A stretch of DNA of 64,000 nt, from NCBI RefSeq assembly GCF_014653195.1, contig NZ_BNAH01000017.1:18564-82563 (forward strand), given 5' to 3'. Both the position numbers and the translations under genes were made by a program. The notes below the pieces were generated by a model. The model made no database searches and had not been told where the DNA came from. It saw only the letters and a list, made by a program, of their open reading frames with translations. This document shows positions 26,931 to 35,369 of the stretch, one piece after another; position 1 is the first letter of the stretch, and every line of letters starts with the position of its first letter. Source of the stretch: Thalassotalea profundi (GTDB lineage Bacteria; Pseudomonadota; Gammaproteobacteria; Enterobacterales; Alteromonadaceae).

Positions 26931-28574
26931 ATGACAGCTAGAACTTCTCTTGCGAGTTGGCAAGCATTAGTAGAACACGCCAAAGACATGAAAAAGCAGC
27001 ACATGAATGACTTATTTGCTGCAGACAAACAGCGTTTTAATAAATTCTCAATTAAGCTACCCGCTTTTTTGTTAGATTATTCTAAAAATCTGATCACAGA
27101 AGAAACGTTCAACAAGCTAATTACACTTGCCAAAGATTGTGATCTTGAAGGCTGGCGCGAAAAAATGCTCAAAGGTGAGCATATCAATCGTACAGAAGAC
27201 AGAGCCGTGCTTCACACCGCCTTAAGAAATCGTAGTTTAACGCCAATGATGCTCGAAGGTGAAAACATTACTGAGCAAGTTGAAAATGCATTAGCGAAAA
27301 TGAAAAGTTTCAGTGAACAGGTTCGACAAGGTCAGTGGCTAGGTTATTCAGGTAAACGGATTACTGATATTGTAAGTATTGGGGTTGGTGGGTCAAACCT
27401 TGGTCCACAAATGGTTACCGAGGCATTAAAACAATACAGCGATCACAGCTTAAACGTACATTACGTTTCAAACGTTGACGGAACACAAATTGCTGATGTG
27501 TTACGCCCATTAAAACCAGAAAATGTTATGTTCATTATTTCAAGTAAAACCTTTACAACCACTGAAACAATGACGAATGCAAGAACCGCAGTAAAATGGC
27601 TAACCTCATCTTCTTTTGACGAGAAAGCCGTTGCCAAACATTTTGTCGCAGTTAGCGCCAATAAAGAAAACGCGATGGCATTTGGTATTAATGAAGAAAA
27701 CATTTTTGATATGTGGGACTGGGTTGGCGGACGTTTTTCACTTTGGTCAGCAATTGGTTTGCCAATCGCCTTAGATTTAGGCTTTGACAAATTCATGGAG
27801 TTACTCGACGGTGCTCATGAAATAGATAATCATTTTACTAATACACCACTCGAACAAAATGCCCCTGTCATTCTTGCCTTGTTGAGTGTTTGGAACTGCA
27901 CATTTTTAGGTGCACAATCGCAAGCAATTTTACCTTATGATCAATCTTTACATATGCTTTCAGCTTATATGCAACAAGCTGAAATGGAAAGTAACGGTAA
28001 ATCAGTATCATGGGATGGTATTGAAGTGGACTACCCTACTGTTCCTACCATTTGGGGTGAAGTAGGCATTAATGGACAACATGCCTTTTATCAATATCTT
28101 CACCAAAGTAATAACGTAGTGCCAGCTGATTTTATTGGCTCAGTAGAAAGTGTAACGCCCGTAAAAGGACATCATCAAACTTTAATTGCTAACTACTTCG
28201 CGCAAACACAAGCATTAATGCAAGGCGTTAATGAAGAACAAGTACGTGCCGATCTAAAAGCAAAAGGCCGACAACCAGACTACATTAACAACGTTGCTCC
28301 GCATAAAGTACATAAAGGTAATCGTCCAACCAATAGCATACTAATGAAACGTATTTCACCTCGTTCGATAGGTAGCTTAATTGCGTTGTATGAACACAAA
28401 ATATTTGTACAAGGCATTATTTTACAAATATGCTCATTCGACCAATGGGGTGTAGAGCTTGGTAAAAGTTTAGCAAATAATATTGAACAAGAGCTTGAAT
28501 CTACCGAGGTTAATGAAACGCTCGATAGCTCAACGGCAGGTTTAATCGAGTTTTATAAAAGTAACTTAAGTTAG
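26931..28574 (+). CDS. pgi: Glucose-6-phosphate isomerase
   Basis: Interconverts glucose-6-phosphate and fructose-6-phosphate (glycolysis/gluconeogenesis). 547 residues, close to the 549 of E. coli. Both SIS half-domains are present; VSIGVGGSNLGPQM near 148-161 and SSKTFTTTETMTNA near 204-217 bind the phosphate, and the catalytic Glu (in AEMESNGK), His (in GINGQHAFYQYLHQ) and Lys near the C-terminus (SFDQWGVELGKSL) are all visible. Monocistronic with its own promoter; good ribosome site AAGGGAAA. Confidence 0.98.
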   Translation: MTARTSLASWQALVEHAKDMKKQHMNDLFAADKQRFNKFSIKLPAFLLDYSKNLITEETFNKLITLAKDCDLEGWREKMLKGEHINRTEDRAVLHTALRNRSLTPMMLEGENITEQVENALAKMKSFSEQVRQGQWLGYSGKRITDIVSIGVGGSNLGPQMVTEALKQYSDHSLNVHYVSNVDGTQIADVLRPLKPENVMFIISSKTFTTTETMTNARTAVKWLTSSSFDEKAVAKHFVAVSANKENAMAFGINEENIFDMWDWVGGRFSLWSAIGLPIALDLGFDKFMELLDGAHEIDNHFTNTPLEQNAPVILALLSVWNCTFLGAQSQAILPYDQSLHMLSAYMQQAEMESNGKSVSWDGIEVDYPTVPTIWGEVGINGQHAFYQYLHQSNNVVPADFIGSVESVTPVKGHHQTLIANYFAQTQALMQGVNEEQVRADLKAKGRQPDYINNVAPHKVHKGNRPTNSILMKRISPRSIGSLIALYEHKIFVQGIILQICSFDQWGVELGKSLANNIEQELESTEVNETLDSSTAGLIEFYKSNLS

Positions 28575-29132
28575 TGCTTTTGAATAATTCAACGAGACCG
28601 CTTATCAATAAAGTTACGAGCTAGATATAAAATCTTCTAATCGTGGTAGTTTTTAGTACTTGTTTAACTTTTGTTACTCAAGAAACTAAAAACTGCCATA
28701 AATGATTATTCTACCTCAATATTTTGAAGATAATTAATCCTGTTTACCTTACTAATCGCTAGTGAGCTAGAGAATTATACCTGTCGAATAAAATAGAAAA
28801 TCACATTAACTTTGTTTATCCATTTCTCACTCTTTAACTTATTCCAAAAAAATCATTTTAACTTTTTGATTTTCCTATAAAAAAACTTATAACGTACCTC
28901 TTAATGATTAAGTGCGATAGTAAGCTTAAATTTTTTAAGGTCATTATGTTGCAAATAAAAGCCTGTAAAGTCGATATACTCATGCAATATATTAGCAACT
29001 AAAAATTTACCTTAAAGGCTTTACAATACTCAGTTATTAAACGCTAAACTATTCCAACAAGGGAAGTCTATTCCTATTTCACTGCTGATAGATTACTTAA
29101 TAGACCTTAGTAGCATTTCGAAGGAAGATACC
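28575..29132. other. Intergenic region with one long inverted repeat
   Basis: About 560 bp between pgi and the convergent DapA-like gene. It contains an inverted repeat (28645-28657 with 28685-28697) but no convincing gene. A stretch from about 29030 to 29180 stays open in one frame on the plus strand but lacks start, ribosome site and known family signal. Confidence 0.6.
28645..28697. repeat. Intergenic 13-bp inverted repeat
   Basis: Arms GGTAGTTTTTAGT (28645-28657) and ACTAAAAACTGCC (28685-28697) pair with one G-T type mismatch, extended inward by CTTG/CAAG (28659-28662 with 28679-28682). The loop is about 16 nt. It is 70 bp after the pgi stop and has no T run on either side, so its role (RNA 3' end, mRNA stabiliser or a mobile-repeat remnant) is open. 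Confidence 0.65.
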
Positions 29133-29166
29133 AAAAGCCCTGTAAAAAACGGGGCTTTCTCTTTTT
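29133..29166. terminator. Bidirectional intrinsic terminator
   Basis: Stem AAAGCCC/GGGCTTT (29134-29140 and 29152-29158) with a GC top and A-rich loop; T-rich sequence follows on the plus side and TTTT follows on the minus side. It lies 20 bp past the end of the DapA-like gene on the minus strand. Confidence 0.75.
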
Positions 29167-29181
29167 CAATTTTTAAAATTA

Positions 29182-30150
29182 TTAGTCTATTAAATCCAGA
29201 AGTTCGAGTCTTTGCTTTGCTAGAAAATACCTTGTGCGAACATCATCAATTTGCTGTTGAGTTAATTGTTTACCAAAGGTACGAAGTCCTCCGTTGGTAT
29301 CATTATGGTGAACGCCAAAAGCAAATTTAAGATATTCCATAAGCAGCGGCTGAGCATCAAGATATGAAATGGAATTCATTGCCTGAGAAATTTTATTTGC
29401 CTGTGCCCATTGTCCATTATTAACATACTCTTGCATGGTGACACTCGCTTTTGGGAAGATACAACCGACACCTGTAATTCCACCGCATGCCCCCGCAAGT
29501 CCTGCATGTACAGTTACAGTGTCAACACCGGCCAAAATTTTTAAATCTTTATTCTCTAACATCAAAGTTTCAATAACAGAAACATCAATAGTCGATATTT
29601 TAAGCGCAGTCACTTCAGGAAGCGCCGCGAGTCTTTTAAGAATATCGGTTGAAAGTGCATGATAACCTGCAGCATCAGGATTGTTATACGGCATTATTGT
29701 CACGCCTGCTTCTTTTGCCGCTGTTGCTGAAAGCGCGTAGTACGCATACATTTCTTCATCAGAAGGAGTTTCTTTAGTTTTTGGTGGCATCACCATTACT
29801 GTGTCCACGCCAACAGTTGCTAGCTCTTTAACGATAGTGGCAAGCTCTTCTTTAGTTTCCGCTGCAGCTCCACTAATTAATGGCACATTGTATTCTTTAG
29901 CGACATCAGAAAGAGCTTTAAGTAAAGAAAGACGCTGTTCAGCGCTTAGATAGCTATTCTCACCTAACGTACCAGAGCCGACAAGACCGCCCATTCTGCT
30001 ACCACCTTTGCCTTGAACTTTTAATATATCTGCAGCGTATTTTTTTGTCGCATCAAAATCAATTTCAAGGGCACCAGTTTCAGACTCTTTAAGCCATGTA
30101 AATACGGCCGGCATCACGGTATATCGCCAATCTTTACTATTTGTTTCCAT
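29182..30150 (-). CDS. Dihydrodipicolinate synthase (DapA/NAL) family aldolase or lyase
   Basis: TIM-barrel class I aldolase family protein, 322 residues from the ATG at 30150, which is better placed behind AGGA than the ATG immediately upstream. The Schiff-base lysine lies in ALKISTID (near 197-204), the catalytic Tyr in MPYNNPDA (near 154-161), and GSGTLGEN (near 57-64) replaces the usual GTTGE. Longer and more diverged than biosynthetic DapA, so probably a catabolic pyruvate-dependent lyase. Alone in its transcription unit, with a large palindrome 37-80 bp upstream of the start. Confidence 0.85.
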   Translation of the reverse strand: METNSKDWRYTVMPAVFTWLKESETGALEIDFDATKKYAADILKVQGKGGSRMGGLVGSGTLGENSYLSAEQRLSLLKALSDVAKEYNVPLISGAAAETKEELATIVKELATVGVDTVMVMPPKTKETPSDEEMYAYYALSATAAKEAGVTIMPYNNPDAAGYHALSTDILKRLAALPEVTALKISTIDVSVIETLMLENKDLKILAGVDTVTVHAGLAGACGGITGVGCIFPKASVTMQEYVNNGQWAQANKISQAMNSISYLDAQPLLMEYLKFAFGVHHNDTNGGLRTFGKQLTQQQIDDVRTRYFLAKQRLELLDLID

Positions 30151-30189
30151 CATATTTCCTGTTATTTAAAAATCACACTCGATAGATCA

Positions 30190-30229
30190 TATCACTAAGA
30201 TATACTGTATACAATATATCTTGGTGATA
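30190..30229 (-). promoter_or_regulatory. 40-bp near-perfect palindrome, likely GntR-type operator
   Basis: Centre between 30209 and 30210. Left arm ATCACTAAGATATA (30191-30204) and right arm TATATCTTGGTGAT (30215-30228) pair with one mismatch, and the core TGTATACA (30206-30213) is perfectly symmetrical; only one other position fails. The core is like those bound by several GntR-family regulators. It lies 40-79 bp before the DapA-like start codon. Confidence 0.75.
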
Positions 30230-30635
30230 GTTGAATTATATCAGTTAAATTAACTCCGGCAAAGCATGAAATGTATAGGGATGCCCCTTTAAATGGCTAA
30301 AGTTAACACTCAACTTCTACTCTATGTCTATGTTAAATTCATTGTAAATGAATACCCCTAGTAAAAAAATTTATCCTTGGTAAATGTACCATTCTACCTC
30401 TGAATTTTGTATTATCGAGGGCGTACTATAGTGCTACTGTACTTTTCTCTTTTTAGACTAAATACTATATTCCGCTATTTTTATTGCCAGCATTTTTATT
30501 AAACGGTATGTTAATGAAATTGTACGTTTAGCAAACACTTCAAGCGGGGTTTTAAACAGTTTGCTCTATATCGTGTCGGTTCACTTTTAAGCACGCAATT
30601 TTTAGTCTCAAATAGGACGTATACAAGGAGGTTTA
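30230..30635. other. Intergenic region, no gene seen
   Basis: About 405 bp of AT-rich DNA between the palindrome and the small frameshifted gene. I see no open frame with ribosome site, no tRNA, and no clear terminator. Short complementary pieces exist (GCAAAC/GTTTGC near 30531-30570) but do not make a convincing element. Confidence 0.6.
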
Positions 30636-30826
30636 ATGAAAATTAATAAAATATGGAGTTTTATAGGCGTTGTTTTATTTGTTGTTGGCCTGTTCGATAT
30701 TATTTTTTACTGGCCAGTTACTGGGATATTTGGGTGTTTTTAATTAGGAAAGTATTCAACATAGTGGTGGGAGCCTTTTTAATTTGGGAGTACTTGATTA
30801 AGCCTAAATATAATAATGCTCAATGA
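30636..30826 (+). pseudogene. Small two-helix membrane protein gene with frameshift
   Basis: An excellent ribosome site (AAGGAGG, four bases before ATG) starts a 35-residue frame that is mostly one membrane helix (MKINKIWSFIGVVLFVVGL and on), ending at TAA 30741-30743. The frame one base back continues without stop through that point and encodes a second helix (NIVVGAFLIWEYLIKPKY) to a TGA at 30824-30826. One missing base in the GGG/TTTTT stretch near 30731-30741 explains both. The intact product would be about 62 residues with two membrane segments. Recent mutation, sequence error or slippage at the T run are all possible. Confidence 0.6.
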
Positions 30827-31001
30827 CCTAATTAGCGCTTGAGTCATAACAATTACATTATATATGGGTCAGCTAGTCGGCATTTAACCATTATATAAAG
30901 CAACAAAGACACTCGAATAACTGATAATTTTATGGCTAATGCAATACCTAAGGTTATGTACTAGCGCTCAAATGAATTTAATTAGAAATGGAAGTTTCAA
31001 T

Positions 31002-31667
31002 ATGTATAGACCAATTATTTTTTTATTAGTTATTATTTTTTCCAATACAAGCCTCGCTTCTAGCGATGTTGAGACAGCTCTGACAAATCATAAAATTGCA
31101 GGTATCACATTACTCACAAGCAAAAAAGAACTAGATGAAATACTAAAAGCTAGATCGGATTTGACCTGTGAAAATAGTGATGTCCCTGAACGGACCACTC
31201 ATAATAAAGTTATTAGTGCATCATGGTCTCGTGATTGTCACACTATTTTCTCACCAACCGATCTCATAGGAATGAAAATACACGTGACAGGGTTGAAGTC
31301 TGTGATCACGAGTATTGACTATATTTGGTCTAAACGAGAAGGTGAAAGAGCGGATGTGGAAGACACGATCAAAGAAATAAGAAATATTTATCAAATATTA
31401 AAACCGCACATGCCAAAGAACTGGTCTGGTTATGAAGAAGTGCTGATGTCAGAGAAAAAGCCACAATTAAAAGCAATGATTGATCAAGGGTTAATTAAAG
31501 ATAGTTATCGGCAAAATCTAGATGCTAACAAAATAGAACATTCTTGTGGTCCCATTAGATTCAGAACCCAAGTTGAATTTAACGATAGAGGTGTTAACTT
31601 GTTCCAACAAATGAATCGAATTGTTGAAAAATGTGTACCCAAGACTGTACCACTTAAAAGGTCATAA
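31002..31667 (+). CDS. Uncharacterised secreted protein
   Basis: 221 residues from ATG at 31002, chosen because GGAAG sits seven nt upstream and a clean Sec signal peptide then begins at once (about 1-19, ending SLAS). The mature part is soluble, with a few cysteines (in DLTCENSD, SRDCHTIF, EHSCGPIRF, VEKCVPK) that could form two disulfides. No family recognised. It stands alone in a region of small orphan genes. The upstream in-frame ATG codons (30939, 30972) would bury the signal peptide. Confidence 0.65.
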   Translation: MYRPIIFLLVIIFSNTSLASSDVETALTNHKIAGITLLTSKKELDEILKARSDLTCENSDVPERTTHNKVISASWSRDCHTIFSPTDLIGMKIHVTGLKSVITSIDYIWSKREGERADVEDTIKEIRNIYQILKPHMPKNWSGYEEVLMSEKKPQLKAMIDQGLIKDSYRQNLDANKIEHSCGPIRFRTQVEFNDRGVNLFQQMNRIVEKCVPKTVPLKRS

Positions 31668-31882
31668 ACTATTAAGATATTAGACTATTATAGAAATTTT
31701 AATCAAGCTTAGCCTTTTAGTTACTTGAATATTATCGTTAATCTCTCCATCTAAACCATATGTTAGTTGAAGTTATAAATAACCATATTCAATACAATTA
31801 ATGTTCTTTATTACATATTAGCTATAGTATTTATATTATCTATATTTCGAGGTATGTTTAGTCTAATAGTTTTGAGTAAAAA

Positions 31883-31990
31883 ATGCTAAAAGGAGCATTT
31901 ATATTTTTAGCTATGCTCCCTTTAATATCTATTTTTCCAATACACCTCAAGAAGGCAAAAACCTGGAAAAGTAAAAACAAGAACAGATAA
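31883..31990 (+). CDS. Possible 35-residue membrane peptide
   Basis: Open frame MLKGAFIFLAMLPLISIF followed by a lysine-rich tail. One membrane helix with positive C-terminus; the upstream ribosome site is weak (GAG). Too short to be sure; reported because it is followed by another short membrane frame and a four-helix protein in the same direction. Confidence 0.3.
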   Translation: MLKGAFIFLAMLPLISIFPIHLKKAKTWKSKNKNR

Positions 31991-32019
31991 AAAGAAAAGC
32001 AGAAAGTGGTGAGCCTCTA

Positions 32020-32118
32020 ATGATTTGTAACCATGAATTATTCAAGCCAGACAAATTACAACTTACTGTTTTATTTTTCATTATTTTAGCTAGCTATATT
32101 CTATGCGAGTGGATATGA
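32020..32118 (+). CDS. Possible 32-residue membrane peptide coupled to the next gene
   Basis: Short frame beginning MICNHELFKPDKLQ, then one membrane helix. GGTGAG is about eight nt upstream. Its stop TGA overlaps the ATG of the next gene as ATGA (32115-32118), an arrangement of translational coupling. Coding status is uncertain. Confidence 0.35.
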   Translation: MICNHELFKPDKLQLTVLFFIILASYILCEWI

Positions 32119-32510
32119 GTATTATCATTGGTACAGCTATTTGGTTGCTTATAGTGCTATTAGCGATTGCAAATGGCGTTTTAAGAGACAAAGTTTTAGC
32201 TCAATTACTCGGTAAAAAGTTAGCTCTGCCGTTGAGTGGTATTTCACTGTCAACACTTATCGTTATTGTCGCTTCAAATACCATTCACTTTACAGGCTTA
32301 TCAACCTTTAAAGGTTTTATTAACCTAGGGGTTTATTGGTTATCTATTACAGTTATTTTTGAATATACAATGGGGCTCTTTGTTGAAAAGAAGTCACTAC
32401 ATGAAATAAATCAAGTCTTTAACATCAAAAAAGGTAATTTGTTTGTGTTAGTTCTTATTGTGGTAACTTTAGCTCCACCTTTGATCGCATATTATAAAGA
32501 ACTTTATTAA
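32115..32510 (+). CDS. Uncharacterised four-helix membrane protein
   Basis: 131 residues from the ATG at 32115, which overlaps the preceding short frame as ATGA; four codons further up an in-frame ATG (32103) also exists. Four hydrophobic helices (about 3-20, 38-55, 63-84, 103-122) with short loops and a basic segment between helices 1 and 2. No motif or family recognised. Inner membrane is expected. A weak hairpin (32555-32569) follows. Confidence 0.6.
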   Translation: MSIIIGTAIWLLIVLLAIANGVLRDKVLAQLLGKKLALPLSGISLSTLIVIVASNTIHFTGLSTFKGFINLGVYWLSITVIFEYTMGLFVEKKSLHEINQVFNIKKGNLFVLVLIVVTLAPPLIAYYKELY

Positions 32511-32632
32511 ACAATTGCCTTGAAAAATAAACTATAGTCCTTTTAATTTAATAGCCTACACTAAGTAGGTGCTTTCTATACCTTTTATAAGTTAATCGTT
32601 GTTATATTGATGCTCCCCTACAAGGAAATATT

Positions 32633-32884
32633 ATCTCTACACAAAACATAAACGCCATTAAAGGACTCTATTATGCTTTTTCTATTGGCGATATGCCTAA
32701 TGTACTTGCCGTATTACATGATGACATTATTTGGAATGAAGCAGATAACTTTCCCTATGCCGATAACAATCCTTATATCGGCCCACAAGCAGTACATATT
32801 TGGACTATGAATAATGGAAAAGCCATTCGCTTTCAACAACACATAGATACCCTAAATACAGCTAGGACAACCGGAACAGTATAA
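32633..32884 (+). pseudogene. Decayed NTF2-like (SnoaL-type) gene
   Basis: The frame reads STQNINAIKGLYYAFSIGD then MPNVLAVLHDDIIWNEADN, FPYADNNPYIGPQAV and directly HIWTMNNGKAIRFQQHIDT. In intact NTF2-like proteins of this type about 45-50 residues separate the GPxAV and the H-x-W-T-x-x-[DN]-G-K segments, so the middle of the fold has been deleted in frame. Also, behind the ribosome site AAGGAAAT the codon where ATG is expected (32633) is ATC. Both defects argue for a dead gene; an internal ATG at 32693 gives only 63 residues. Confidence 0.75.
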
Positions 32885-32951
32885 TTAAATACAAAAGCAT
32901 CAGATCATGCTAATTGTTTACACTTCACTCAAAAATGCTAAGTAATTAAAA

Positions 32952-33563
32952 TTACTTAGCAATCCAAGAAGACGAACATATTTCTTGGTTATTCACTAAT
33001 ACACGCCCTTTAAATACCGCACCTTGCTTAATTTCACCAACACCTTTTGGCGTACCTGTCATAACAACATCACCATTTTCTAGAGTCATAAATTTTTGTA
33101 ATTCGCTTAAAATTTCAGATGGTTTATACATCATTAATAACACACCGCCTTGTTGAGCAAGTTCACTATTAATCGTCAGTTCAAGTGATAAAGTCTCATC
33201 AATAGTATCTATTGCAACAAAATCACTAAAAACGGCTGAGCCGTCGAATGCTTTGGCGCGTTCCCATGGTAAGCCTTTTGCTTTGAGCTTGCTTTGCAAA
33301 GTACGTTTGGTTAAATCTAGACCAAAACCTACTGCTGAAAATTTACCATCTTGATACACAAAACAAAGCTCGCCTTCAAAGTGTAATGGCTCTTGGTGAA
33401 CAGCATGCAAGTCAGTTGAAATAGCACTATTAGGTTTTAAAAACACCACCATTTCGTTAGGTACTTCATTACCTAGTTCAGTAATATGATCAACATAATT
33501 TCGCCCTATACACATAATTTTTGATGGCGTTACTTTATGGTTGTTTACATTAATACAATTCAT
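32952..33563 (-). CDS. Fumarylacetoacetate hydrolase (FAH) family protein
   Basis: 203 residues, the size of the single-domain FAH family (acylpyruvase, oxaloacetate decarboxylase/tautomerase, 2-keto-3-deoxy hydratases). Visible family features: CIGRNYVDHITELG (near 18-31), the metal-binding Glu pair in HFEGELCFV (near 62-70), and the closing GDVVMTGTPKGVG (near 163-175). The substrate is not decidable. It starts 24 bp from the end of the Kef-type antiporter gene, same strand, so probably one transcript. Confidence 0.9.
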   Translation of the reverse strand: MNCINVNNHKVTPSKIMCIGRNYVDHITELGNEVPNEMVVFLKPNSAISTDLHAVHQEPLHFEGELCFVYQDGKFSAVGFGLDLTKRTLQSKLKAKGLPWERAKAFDGSAVFSDFVAIDTIDETLSLELTINSELAQQGGVLLMMYKPSEILSELQKFMTLENGDVVMTGTPKGVGEIKQGAVFKGRVLVNNQEICSSSWIAK

Positions 33564-33587
33564 TACTTTTACTTACTCGTCTATATT

Positions 33588-35186
33588 TTAGTTAATACTT
33601 TGCTTGACCAACAACATTGCGGTTTCATGTTGAGCATGAACAAACGATCTAATATTAAGTTCTGATAATGCAGCTTTTTCTTCAAGCGAATTGACTTTCA
33701 CCACTAACTTAGCTTCAGGGTAATATGCAAGCACAGCTTCACATACAATTTGTTTATTTTTTAAGGAATTAACAGTAATAATTATGCTACTTGTTTGCTC
33801 TACCTTTAATGACGTTAATACAGGAACTTTATCTAAGTGACCAAAATAAGCGTTATAACCACGTTTTCTAGCAAGTAATACATGCTGTAGATTATCGGAA
33901 ATAATTAAAAATTCAACACCACTATTGGTTAACTCTTTTGCGACAATTCTGCCTAAAATAGAAAAGCCACAAACAATTGTATGGTTGGTTATATTCAACC
34001 TAGTTATTTTGTCTGATTCAAAAAACTCTACAACAAAAAATGAAGCTAATTTATAAATATTATTTACCATAAACGGCGTTAGTATCATAGACAACACTGT
34101 TATTAGTATAAGAAAGCTACCTAAGGTTTCTGAAATAAGGTGTTGATTTAAAGCCATGGCAAAAATAGCAAAAGAAAACTCCCCTACTTGGCATAAAGCA
34201 ATTGCTGACTTTATTGATTCACTTTTATCCGATTTTCGTCGGATTAATAAATAAATAATAATCGCTTTAATCAGCATAACTAAGCTTAATACACCGAGTA
34301 CCCAATGTAAGTTACTAGCAAAATAGAAAACATCAATTTTAGTACCAATAGAAAAGAAAAACGCACCTAATAATAAATCTTTATAGGAAGCAATATCTGA
34401 TTCCACCTTTATATGAAATTTAGTTTCAGCGATGATCATGCCTGCAATAAAAGCACCTAGAGAATAAGTAAACCCCATCTCATGAGCAATTAACGATGCT
34501 CCGATAACAATAGTAAATACCGAACTTAAAAATAATTCTTCAGTTCGTGCATTCGCCGAAAAATGTAGTAACCATGTAATAACCTTTTTACCAATGGTAA
34601 ACATGAAAATAATAACTAAGGTCGCATATAGTATAGTTTTTAATAACACATCCGTTAGTGATAATTCGTTATACGATAAAAAACCCATTAATAATAAAAT
34701 GGGTATAACCGCTAAGTCTTGAAAGACTAAAATGGCAACTGATTTTTTGCCATATGGCGTAACAATATCTTTGGATTTTTTCAAATACGGTAATACGATA
34801 GCAGTTGAAGATAAACTAAATGCTAGAGCAATAATTAATGCAGAAATAGCTTCAAGGTTAAACAGATAAAATGCAACACCAAAGATAACCAATGCACTGG
34901 CTGCAACCTGAATAAAACCATTAAAAAATATCAGGTCTTTCATTTTTCCAAGCTTAGCAAATGACATTTCTAGACCAATAGTAAACATTAAAAATACAAT
35001 ACCAAATTCACCAATAAGATCTAAATAATGAAGATTACCACTACCATTAAATTCAAAGAATGTACTGACAAAAGTGCCAGTAATGATATAGCCAATGATA
35101 TGTGATATTGAGAATTTAGTGAGGATAATATTAATTACGCTAGCAAGCGCCAACGATATAGCAATAATTATAAGAATAGAATCCAT
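33588..35186 (-). CDS. Kef-type cation:proton antiporter (CPA2)
   Basis: 532-residue inner-membrane antiporter. About twelve hydrophobic helices fill residues 1-390; GEFGIVFLMFTIGLE near 59-73 and SLSSTAIVLPYL near 125-136 are the CPA2 core motifs. The C-terminal part (about 395-525) is an RCK/TrkA-N nucleotide-binding domain beginning HTIVCGFSILGR, which gates these systems by NAD(H) or glutathione adducts. K+/H+ or Na+/H+ exchange is expected. No KefF/G partner is adjacent. Divergent from the GH18 gene. Confidence 0.9.
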   Translation of the reverse strand: MDSILIIIAISLALASVINIILTKFSISHIIGYIITGTFVSTFFEFNGSGNLHYLDLIGEFGIVFLMFTIGLEMSFAKLGKMKDLIFFNGFIQVAASALVIFGVAFYLFNLEAISALIIALAFSLSSTAIVLPYLKKSKDIVTPYGKKSVAILVFQDLAVIPILLLMGFLSYNELSLTDVLLKTILYATLVIIFMFTIGKKVITWLLHFSANARTEELFLSSVFTIVIGASLIAHEMGFTYSLGAFIAGMIIAETKFHIKVESDIASYKDLLLGAFFFSIGTKIDVFYFASNLHWVLGVLSLVMLIKAIIIYLLIRRKSDKSESIKSAIALCQVGEFSFAIFAMALNQHLISETLGSFLILITVLSMILTPFMVNNIYKLASFFVVEFFESDKITRLNITNHTIVCGFSILGRIVAKELTNSGVEFLIISDNLQHVLLARKRGYNAYFGHLDKVPVLTSLKVEQTSSIIITVNSLKNKQIVCEAVLAYYPEAKLVVKVNSLEEKAALSELNIRSFVHAQHETAMLLVKQSIN

Positions 35187-35369
35187 ATAGCCCTTAAAGA
35201 TATTTAACGCTACTTATAACAATACACGTAAATAATTTAAATTAGTATAATAACTCTAAAGAAATTCTAATAATTAACAGTTAGCCACTGAAGTAATGTA
35301 TGGTTATCGTGAAACAACTTAAGCATACTTTAATAGATAAGAAGCTAATCCTAATTAATAAGGAATATT

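Noticed and set aside
30520..30620. Sequence resembling an integron attC/VCR site before the small frameshifted gene
   Set aside because: CTTCAAGCGG and some complementary pieces recall attC sites, but the paired core sites (RYYYAAC and GTTRRRY) are not present at the ends of a foldable unit, and there is no cassette array or integrase.
30731..30743. Programmed -1 frameshift in the small membrane gene
   Set aside because: Slippage is chemically possible but there is no full X-XXY-YYZ heptamer and no downstream stem; a one-base deletion is the simpler reading.
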